A DNA stretch of 64,000 nucleotides from Mactra quadrangularis (Eukaryota; Mollusca; Bivalvia; Venerida; Mactridae): positions 56,003,403 to 56,067,402 of the forward strand of contig CM046303.1 of NCBI GenBank assembly GCA_025267735.1. Direction: 5' to 3'. The notes beneath the pieces are model-generated. The model did not search any database, was not told the origin of the DNA, and worked only from the letters and a program-made list of their open reading frames with translations. The position numbers and the translations under genes were made by a program. Each line of letters begins with the position of its first letter. Positions within the stretch are counted from its first letter, which is position 1. Below, one piece after another: positions 35,801 to 47,800 of the stretch.

Positions 35801-38800
35801 GGAGCTTGGTCATGAAATTATTTCTTGGCCATTCTCCCTCCTACCAATGCTTTTTAATTATGTAGGGCAGTTGTGAGTCACTGACAAAAGTTTGTACTTA
35901 GTAGTTGGTTAACAGTTAAGTCCAGAGATTTAGTCTTTCCAGGATGAGTGAGTAGGTTGACTGATCGCCGTTATATGACCTATACAATGTGTTGTTACTG
36001 CGTTAAACCCAACAAACAAACGATACATGAAAACAATGTATATAGGTCTTGGTACAAGGTAGGTCAAGATAAGAGAAATCAAGTATAGATATACATGTAA
36101 TAAATGTAAGTGTTTCAGACCAACAAACATGATCAAATATTATACTACTTTAATATATACCACTTGAAATATACATATAAATATTTTAATGTATTTATCA
36201 TACTGTTTTATAAACTAAACTTCATAAAAACAAGCCTTATTTATACATGTTTCCATAAACTGGAGCAATTCATAATTTATACCTCATGAGACTCATAGCC
36301 CCTATACATGTATTGAATGCTGCAGTGTAGCTGACCATAAATTATCTAACAATGCCAAAAAAAAGCTTTTTCTAAATTTTCAACAAACAAAATATTTAAT
36401 TTTGAAAACAGACCGTATCCCCTCTACTAAGCCCTATTCACCCACTTAAGACAATTCTCCTTCTAGTGTTGATCCCTACAATATACAATCCCTTTTATAG
36501 ACCCAGCCCCCTAAAAGAACCATTCACCTAGTACATCTGATCCCCAATGGGACCTTATCCCCAAACTAGACCAAATCCCCCCGTGGACCGAATCCCCCCT
36601 ACTAGACCCACTCTAAAATATTATCAATATTTAAGTATCATAAAGTTATACCCATTATTTACAACCATGTCTCCAATAAAGACAATGTTTATACTTAATC
36701 AAACATAGTTCAGCTAAGTGATACATCAAACATCAAGAATTCATAAGAAACATCACTTAATGTTGAATATTTTATATATCTATCTACCTGAATCAATAGA
36801 TTATCATACTTTGACAAAGCAAAGCTACTCAGTTAATATAATGTACAATTATGTTTAACCTGGGTCGATAGCACAGTTGGTAGTGTGCCGGGATTTGGAA
36901 TCTCATGTCCCGAAGGGGGTACGGGTTCGTATCCTACCCGGGGAGGTTATATCCTTCCATGAAAATTTGACGATAATGTCAATTTTCTTCCATTGATTAG
37001 ATAGTATGGAGAAGTTTCTGCCCTTGTGGAAGGGTAGGTGAGTTATGGTTATAGACAAGGGTCCAGGAAAGCTAGGTTAGGTGTGCTGGACGCCATAAAA
37101 TGACCTTAATTGTGTTGACACAGCATTAAACCCAATAAAAAAATATATAATAAAACCAATTATGTTACCATACATAAAACAATGTTTGACAATGATGTCT
37201 GACACCTAGTATTAGAGTTGTATTTAAGACTCCATTAATTTAATTGCCTTACACCACAAGTTGTGGTCTACAACAATAAGACTGCTGTGCTTGCAAATAT
37301 ATAACATTCCTTTGAGCATCCAGGAGAGGTAGAAGTACTCTCCATACCCACTATAGTCGTAAAGATCTATGTTACATTCATCATACAGTGAATCATTTTC
37401 GTACCAAGAGTCTAGAATACGAGAATGACAGTGAATGGGAAAAAATACAAAAGGCGCTTATACCATTTCTATTCTTATATATATATACACCCGATACGGT
37501 TCTACCATATGTAACAATGCATTTAGATAATATCTTCAACAAAACACTTGGAAACTAAATGTACATAAAAACAGCTTTTTGCATATTCATAGTCAACAAC
37601 TGAACTATTACAAATGACATAGTTTTCATGATTTTAATTGTAAAATTTTTAAACAAGTAGACAAATTCAGCAGTAAACCAAGACAGACAAGTACAAAAAT
37701 TAATGGACACATCGTGATTGTATGAGGATAAAAACAATAAAACAATGTACTTAAAGTAAGGTGAAGATATATACATGTACCTAGTATATAAACATATATA
37801 TATATACTTCATCTAGATGTCAGACCAACTTTATTTTATACAAGTTTACTCATCAGTCTCCCTACATGATTAGACAAGATTTAATTTATCCCTTTGCTCA
37901 ATGATCAAAGGTGGTCATTTAGAGTAAAGATTCACAAGACACTGGTTAAATGCGACATTCATACATAATGCATAGAGTCTTTAGCAATCTTGACAGTGCT
38001 GGACTTATTATATGCATGCTGGATAGCCTTTTAGTTCCATTTGCAGAATTAGCAAGTATTGGGTATTGGTACTCCATTTTTGATTTATTGTTTTTACTGA
38101 AAGATGCATCAAAATTTAATATCTTAATAGTGAAACATTTGTTCAATATTGGGGTCCTTTGATTCTCAAATGAAAAACTCAGGACTTAGAAATTATTTGA
38201 AAATCCCAAAATTTTGCAATAACTAACATAGTCATTAGAGCAGAGCTTTTTTGTAATATTAAACTAATTCATGACACAGATAATGAAACCTACAAAATTT
38301 GAACCTGTAGTGTCAATGAAATATTAAATATTTTTATAATCCATCAGTAAATGTGAAACATTTTCTAAACACAACAAATAGCTCAAGGGTACAAGTACAT
38401 AAATAACATTAAATATAAATAATTTTATCAAAAATCTACATCTCTGTCTTAAGTACATATTCACAGTATATCAACACTATACAGCCTCCAGTTACTCATG
38501 TTTTCATAACATATACTTAATATAAAATACCCTAAAGCAAAAATACATGTTGTATGGACAAGTATGAGTTATATTAAGTTTTTTTTAGATTTAATATTGG
38601 GTGTAACATCATGCCACAGAACCTAGCTTTCCTGGACCCTTGTCTAGGACCAATACTTACCTATCCTTTAACAAGGCCTGCAACTCCTCCATAATACCTA
38701 ATTAATGCAAGAAATTGACATTATTGTCAAATTTCATGGAATGGTATAACCGCCCAGAGTGGGATTCACCTTTGTGACACTGAATTCGAAATCCTAGCAA

Positions 38801-41800
38801 GCTACCAATTGATCTAAAGGTCCATGTATATTAAGTAAAAAACAACCACAACAAACATTGATTTATCAAATGAATCTGACTGATTGTCTTTCTTTACTAT
38901 GATACCAACAGCTGTGAAATTAAACAATGAAACATGAATGAGTGAATGTAAATTTTACAAACATGTATTATAACTTATAAGACATACTAACAATGGCCAG
39001 GTCATTTTGCAAGAAAGCTCAGAATTGGATGCATGGAGATCTCACTATCAACCATTGTGAACCCTGAAGTGTCCTAAAGAACCTTCAGAGTCCAATTTAA
39101 ACTTCAGTGGTGAGAGAATTAATTTGACCTTTGTAAATTTTACTCTATTGTCAGTAGCCCATACATTAACCCTGCTGATTTAAATACTCGTTCGTAAATA
39201 TTGAGTAAAGAATTACTGTAGTGAATATCTAGATGAGCATAGGTTATGTATTTTCCACTGATAGTTCAATAAAAAAGTATCAATCTTTCGCCATTTATTT
39301 TGCAAATCAGATTGTTAGATAAAATGCAAAATTTGATTTTATCAGAAGGAAAAATTTACCATATTGTTCCTATTAAACTTCCCCGCTCTAATAATCCCCC
39401 CCCTTTTTCTTTAAACCCCTATTAAATGCCCCCTCTTCGCAAAATGTAATGCCCCCGGGGGCATTTATCAGTATAATGCATCAATATAAATACAATGCTA
39501 ATGATAGGATGATACAAATACAAAATATTTGAGAATGAGCCAACATGAGCAGACTTGAAAATTAGCAGTAGTTGGCTTTTCACTTTAACAACAAACAGTT
39601 CTGCTTGCATGGGCAAACAAATTTTGTAAAGTCAACAGTGTAGATAGCTAAACATGGGAGATTAGGCAACAATTACTTCTACTACTCATTACATTTTAAA
39701 GTTTTGATTATTGTTCAGTGTGACTGAGAGGATAAAAGATGTTTGCGAGTGTATGAATGGGTGGGTGAGTGCGCGTGAGTGAGGCTGTGTAAGCATGTGT
39801 GGGTTTTTGATGTCAAGTGTCACATGCACAGGTACCAGACACAAATTTTCCTTATTATTGTATATAATAAGGAAAATTTGTGTCTGACACCTGTGGTTGC
39901 ATGACTGGTACATATAGCTCTTTTAGGATAACTTGAGACAAATTTTGAAAATACAACGATACCAATTTTATATACAGGTGAATTTAAGTTTAGAACACGT
40001 AATTATCGACTATTATCAGTGTGTTTTTGATGTATTAAATTTAGTACGAGAACACACGTTCCACGCATTATGACATGTTTAGGACTTCCATTACACAAAT
40101 CAGCTGACCTCCCTGTTTCATGTAATACCCGAGTTCCAAATATGTAAACAAACTGAGTCGTTTGTCTCAAATTATCCTAAACAAGCTATAGTCTATAGTC
40201 ATTTGTTTGTAACTAGATACTATTGTATATGTAACTTGAAATAAATTATCTTTTCTGTTCTTAGACTCAAGGACTAGAGTAGAATTTTAGTTTGGTACTT
40301 AAGTTTGTTTACAAGTTTAATTTACGAAAGAGAAAATGTGAAAATGTTTGTACAAGGTTATATGTGTTCGGTAACAGTACTTTTATTTTCTTCATCATAA
40401 AAATATTGATGATGAAAGAAGCCTAGTGATTGTTACATTAAGCAGGCAATGAAGTATGAAAACTTTATATTGTGTATGATAAATTAACTAAATGGCACTA
40501 AAATACTTTTTTTACAGTACATTATTGCACTTAGTAAGTGCATTTATACCTATTACAACAACACATCTATGTAATATGCTTGAGATGGTAACAAATGGTG
40601 TAGGATGAAAAATCTAATGTTAATAAACAGCAAAAGCAAGCAGAACTGTGATTATGGTCCCACACAAGTATGAATATTGCACTATTCTACTCACTGTCAC
40701 AAGATAGGCTAAGATTGCTATGCAGATCCAAGCTTCTAATAAGTACTTAAAGCCAATACAAAGTTTACCAGAGGCTGACAACCCTTACCCTTTTCAAATT
40801 TGACAGGGAAATGGCCTTAGAAAGTGCTACCTGACCTTACTCCACAATGGTGGCCATTCATGGGAATCAAACCCATGACCCCAGTATTTACAGAAAGACA
40901 AGCAACAAAGCAAACAAAACAGTTCCACAGTACTAATTAAAGGTAATCACAGCTGAGAAAACATGTTGAAATCCAATGCATACAGAAAGAAAAACAAAAC
41001 TATAATTATTGAGATCCCAGCTGACACTTCTGTCATATTCATGGTCAATAAAGTCATTACAAGGTTGTAATAGATAAAGACTATTTGACATAAATGATTA
41101 TATATATGTGACATCAACAAATGTTTTATGTTCATCATAAATGTATTTATAGGTTACATAAATAGTTCAGCACATGACATGAACTGGTCAACAAAATAAA
41201 TAGTTATTTGTGAATGATCACCAGTCTTCATTTGTTCTTTTTTGTTAGGTTTGACATCATAGCAACACATTGTAATATGATTGTATAGGTCATATTTCCG
41301 CGGTCAGTCAACCTTCTCACCCTTCTGGGAAAGGCTAAATCACTGGATTTAGTTGTTATTCAGTTACAAGCTGCATACTTCTATTGGTGACTGTCAACTG
41401 TCCAACATGATTTAGGAGGGAGAATGGCCGTAGAAATAATTTCATGACCAAGCGCCATGAAAGAATGCCCCACCCAGGAATCAGACCTATGACCCCCTCA
41501 GTAGACTTGTGAGCTACGGACTGAGCTAGTAAGGTGGCTCTTATGTACATTAACAAACAGTACAAAATGTTTTGTAAAGGTTAAGATATTGAACTGGTTA
41601 TGGGCCGCAGCTCTTCACTATGATTGACTTGAGCGTGTGCTATGCCGAGATTTGGTTGTGAATAATAACCTCTTCAGTAAGGGCCTTTTTTTATTCATAC
41701 AGGGCTGTGTAGTTCTGCAAAATTTCTTATTCATTTAGCAGACATTATCAGAGAATATAGTTTTGCAAAGTAAGAACAATATATGTTCATCCTGCATAAA

Positions 41801-44800
41801 ATTGAAACAAAAAATCATATTGAATTAAAACTCAGTGATCCCTATTACAATCATTTGCAGCAAAGAAAATAATAATTATGCAAAATCTCATAGATTATTG
41901 CTAAGCAGTATAACAAACACACCATTTAGATTTAAAACTACATTTACATGCATTATATTGAAGTATTTATATTGAAGTATTTGGTTGAAATTAAATTGTG
42001 CAATCAATGATCTTTCAACTGTTATAACATAAACTTCCCCACAATAAGTTTTTCCCACATTTCAAAAGGAGCAGAAATTCAAATTAGAAAATGTAATACA
42101 CGTTGGGTAGATATTTAGATATTAGATGACAGATCTATAAACTTTGAACGTTTGAAGACTACTAGCATTCATTTCTATTGTCACTTTTATTTTCAATGGT
42201 TAATACAAACATATTCAATGGTTGGTTTAATATTAAGTTCAGAAATACGTTTAAAATCAATTTTAATCGGTCCACTTCCTGGTTCTTCTACTAAAATCAA
42301 TCATAATTCAGAATTAAGTTTTTCAATCAGGTTAGACTTGGGGTGCGTTGCTTAAGCAAATCGCCACGTATCGCTTTGTGTCTTGGTACCCTTCTTACAA
42401 CAAAAGGAATGACTATGAGGCATCAAATTTTGGGTACCAGGACACAAAGCGATACATAGCGATTTGCTTAAGCAACGCACCCTAAGTCTAGATTGTGATT
42501 AAAACCAATACAGGAATGCATGACTACAAAAAAGTCAGTTACAGTCCAATGTCTTTGCAGTGACATCTTGATTATAATATATACATTATTCGCCCGAATC
42601 AAATGTTCACAGTAAAAATATGAAAAACACAGGACTAAATATTAATTCTTGAAGTAGGTTGCCCAGTTTAACATCAAGCTATATATTTCACTTGCTAAAA
42701 CCAAATGTTTACTTACAGTATCAAGTTGCCCGAACCCAAATATAGGTGGTCAGGGGCAAAAGGACAACCTTTAATGTCAAGCCCTAGACATTGCCAGACA
42801 AGTTTCACAGGTTGGAAACAAAATGGATAATACATAATGGAAAATATATAATATATTATTAAATTAAATTGGGACAAAACTATGGTAAGTTTGTTTAATA
42901 AAACATTCAATCTACCATGACAAATTACTAACAAATGTATCTTAGTGTAAACAGACTAAAATAGAAAAAATAACATTTATTTAAGTAAACCTCAATGAAT
43001 AAAAAACCTGTATACATACATTGTATACCCAATGAATCATTATATATTGTTATACCAGACAAAGGTACAAACATATACAAATGTATATATATATTTCTTG
43101 TGCCAGGACAGCATTTAATTGCCATCACTGCTGTATTTGTATATACATGTACATGTATTATACATTAGGGCTGTGGATCGTTGAATAAGTGGCAATCCGA
43201 TTCAAACCACGATTCATGTGTAGCAATTCACGAATCAAACCACAAATCACTTGTTAATGGAGAAGCATACAGAATTCATGTAATTAAAAGATTTAGTGAA
43301 AAATAACAAGAGTTTTACTTAGGGCTCTATATCGGTCAGAATGATCGATACGATATTCGTATCGATACAAAATGATCGATATTCGATATATCATATGATA
43401 TTTCATCAATAAATAGATCTTTTATAAAACTTCAAAACAGTGATATTTTATTCATTTATTTTAATTGTTTTAATACCATACTACTAAATATACTGTCTTA
43501 TTAATATTCTAAATGTTTAAGTCTTTGAAGTTTGCACTTTTAAGAAATAGTCTCATTCTCGTACCAGAGGTTATCTTCTCGATCTTACTCGAGAATCTTG
43601 ATAGCCACTTGGAATGAGAATGGGTAAGTCTGTCTAGACTTGATCTGTCTGCTGACATGGTGACATGCACGGCAAAGTTTATTGTATTGTCTCCTGTGCT
43701 TACAACATTTTTGCAGAATATAGTGACAACATAATAACCCTAAACTTCATTTTTTTTCAGAGGCAGCATATTCTCGGACAAATGTATGTTGCAGACGAGT
43801 TTTTTGTGACACAAATTTCCGTGTATTAACATCAGTATTGACAGAATGCGTTCGATAAGCGATCGTTTATGTACTTGTGTGCAGGATTTACATAAAATGA
43901 AATCATTTTGTTGAAGCTTGGTTTTAGTTATATTTATCTCCAGTTATACATATTTATATGAGTCATGACACTAAACAAATTTCGGAAAAAGGAAAAGCAT
44001 ACTCTTTAAGAATTTCAGCTATTAATAAGAATATCGCTTCTGGCCAATCAAGTTCTCTTTACATCGCAGATCTACCCGAACAAATCCAAGAGCCTTCTGG
44101 CTCTCAAAATTGATCTGTTTATAAAATACTGATTGTTAATGGTTCCCAGACTAATTGAAAACGAAAGTACATAATTATAATTGATATTCTAACCGCAATA
44201 GTTACTTCCCTTTGATTGAAAAAAGGACATAACCTGACGCATCCGGTGTAAGAAATTTGCTTAAAGTAATGTCAAGTTATGATATTGTTCGTCCATATAT
44301 CATTGCATACCGAATTGGAAGCTGTAGAATGTTTATTTGGCGATACAAAATATCAAATGATTTGCAGATTATGGATTTTATGTGTATGACGTCATTGATC
44401 GATATTTTGTTCGATACAGAAACGTTCGATCCGATATATCTATCGAACCTACAATACCGGTATTCGATATATATCGTATACCGGTGTAGAGCCCTAGTTT
44501 TACTACAAGGAAAACCATGTAATCCAAACATGTCCATTCCCAGACGTTTTATGGGCATTTTCAGTGAAAACATTTTTGTCTAAATGTGTATCAATCGAAT
44601 TTTGACACAAGATTGTTCAGTCCCTACATAAATTTGAGTTTACCATAGAAGTGCAACTTGTTTTCAGTTGTAATTAAGCTGAAAATGTTCTTTCATTTTT
44701 TCTAAAAAGTAGATCGCTAGGCCACAACAAGTTGATCATATGTTCTACGGATTTTTCTGCAAAAAAAATAGGACGAGCGAGCTAAGAAAAAAAGTCTTTA

Positions 44801-47800
44801 TTCACTTGCTTTATATAGCGGTTTGACCAAATTTTTATGAGTGAGCAAGGAAATAAAAATATTTTTTTGTAAAAACCGTCAAAATTAAGATGCGAGCGAA
44901 TCCATAGAACATATGATCAATTTGTTGTGGCCCTATCCGACGATTTCGGACGTGACAAATATTCATACTCCATTTTCTGGTTTTGGTCAGGATCGCGAAT
45001 ATCCGAGAAATCAGATACTCGCCGCAGCCCTATTATACATGGATGTATATAATTATACTACCAAATGAATATTTAATAGAATAATATTAACATCAGAGCC
45101 TGGAATGCAATAATTAAATCCCATATTGGACATTATTATGAGTTCATATTGGTTCTCTAAGAGAAGAAAGGGGACAGACAAAAGCAGATCACTTAAAATA
45201 AAAGTATGTTATATGCCACCTGGTAAAATTCCAGGTTTTTCAACAGAAGTTCTTTTATTGATATCTCAGTTTCTTTCAAAAATATCTCAATTATATATAA
45301 TTAAGATCATTTTGAAGTAACACAAAAAACTTTCTGCTATAGGCTTACTAGCAAGAAAATTCAAATTTTTATCCAGAGGAAGTGCAGCTAAATTAACAGC
45401 ACTGCACACTATAGGTGTCTGGCCCAGTCATTAATAACCTTAGACATGATGCCTTTGGTGGATCAAGACCAAGCTGGCTGCCTGCACAATATAGACATGA
45501 CATGTTACTAAAAGTTCTGATTAAATACTAATAACAAATATTTCATTGATTTCCACAATTTCAGTCATTATTTGTCACTCAATGATCTCAGTATGTAATG
45601 AAGGCTTAAAACCTAAAAACCATATCATTTTACTAAGTTTACAATTTATATAGTATACATGTTCTATACACCAAATTGCCCTAATCGTGATATAAACTGA
45701 ATGAAAACCACAATAAATATTCAAATCTCTAGGCTAATTTCATACTCTATACCCACAATAATACATAGATAGTTCAAACAGATCAATCACTTTGTAAAAT
45801 AAAATAAATTGAAATAAAGAATAGATCCTGTCACAAAGATTGAATAAGGATGTGATCCTCAATCTGGGATGTCTCATTTTTTATCGTTTAACAAAACGCT
45901 ATACATTGTATTTTTATTTCAATAAAGACTTACAATTAAAGTGCATGTTTGTTCACCTTGGTTATTTACGTTTTGGTTGAGTGTACAAAATCAAATAGAT
46001 ATTCAATAGAAGTGTACTAGATAAAAGCCACTTTTTACTATTTTTGAGGTAAAAGCATTTTTTTCAGGCCTATACAATGCAGATATGTATACTTTTTTAC
46101 AGGAGGGGTGCATTGTACAATGTCATCATGACTGACTTACCATATGTACAAGAAAGAAACTTTCTAAAGAAAGTCACAGCCAGAAAGAAAAAACAAATTA
46201 AATGAATTATTGTGTTAAACCGTTGACTTAATCACTCTTTAATGGAATTTGATACCACTAATCTAAAATAGCTTTCACATTCCAATTAAGCAAGTGCCAA
46301 AATTAGAGATTAGAAACATAAGTTTAGTGCATTGTAAAGTACTTTTCTTTATGACCTTGATACATTATCAAATGAGAAAGTAACAGTGTTTGAAGGTTTA
46401 TACAAACTTTGACAACCTCAAACTAAAACATTGTCCAATGCCACATCACAGTAAGCTAATAAATTCCACTGCTAGAATGTTCTTTTTGAATCATTGCTTG
46501 AATAGCTATTATTATAGCATACTCACCAACTACAAATTTATGCAACAAAAGCGCCTACAATAAGACTATTGGCAATGATCTCTCTACTTAATTAACCTAT
46601 ACAGTTAGGCAGTTCAAGACTTACGAGCACACATGAAAGTCTTCATTTTTACTTTACTGGTCTGCAGCCAACAAATTGTGATACTGAATTATACTATGAA
46701 GTCAAAGAATTACACTGCTCTAAGTCTTACAGGTACTGACCCATTCACACTTACAGTAGCTTCAGTGTAGAAAAAAGATTGTAAACTTCTAGCTCAAGAA
46801 AATAAGCAGTGCACCTGCTGAGACTTGAGCCACGGACCTCTCAATCTTTAAGTGTCTGACTACACTTATACCGGTTCATTAACATAGTAACAGCATCAGA
46901 ATAAGTATCAACAGCAACCACACTGCCTTTTCCATAGTCACTACAGGAAGTAAGCTTAGCACAGTAAGTCTGTGGAGGGAGGTTTAAGAATGCAGAAATA
47001 AAGATTACTACAGCCTTTTATATCAGATGTCATTGTTTATTTTCCCCAGACCAGGACAGAATATAACATATTTATTATTTATTGGAGTTAACGCCGTATC
47101 AACACAATTTAGGTCATTTCACGGCGTCCAGCGCACCTAACCTAGCTTTCCTGGACCATTGTCTATAACCAGTACTCACCTACCCTTCCACAAGGCCGGA
47201 AACTTCTCCATATTATCTAACCAATGGAGGACAGAATATAACAGCTTTCCAAAATTTTACACGACCAAACCAAGTTTTACAGGACCAAAGACACTTTACA
47301 TATTTTAATTAATTGAAAACTGCGTGGATGATATCAAATTTGTTGCCAGACAGTAGGTCTTTGAAACCTGCAGATCAAGACAAATTTTTTTTACAGGATT
47401 TGTCTGTCTGTCGGCCATCTTTCACTGTGACATGTTTTCTATATTCAGTTGTAACAAAAAATGTCTTTCCTCCAACACAGTGACATTTATAAGCTACAAC
47501 GCTGATTACAATAGCATACTTTAATTATGTCACAAAAAATGAAAAGCGTGTGCACTCAAATACATGAAAATGTTACATTATTCAACAATTGCAGTAAAAT
47601 GTTTCTTTTATCATCACAATAGGATTGAATATAACACAACAAATAAAGGAAATGTTCAGTGTGTTCTACTTTTACATTAGGGAAGAAGTATCAAAAATGA
47701 ATTGTTGGTAGATCAAAAATAAAGAAACTGTTATATAATTATGTTTTAGGAAATAAATTAATCACCTTAAATTGGCATGACAAGTAGATGAATGATAAAT

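Larger units (their letters stand above)
43166..45032. mobile_element. Outer hAT-like element with two further elements nested inside
   Basis: The ends TAGGGCTGTGGATCG and GATACTCGCCGCAGCCCTA (inverted, imperfect beyond the first eight bases) are flanked by the exact 8-bp duplication TTATACAT (43,158-43,165 and 45,033-45,040). Most of its length is the element at 43,320-44,496. Without the nested pieces only about 470 bases remain, so it is a non-autonomous hAT-type element. Confidence 0.8.

Noticed and set aside
44257..44583. 108- and 98-codon overlapping frames as genes
   Set aside because: They fall in the right arm of the inner hAT-like element, mirror each other on opposite strands and show no transposase motif.
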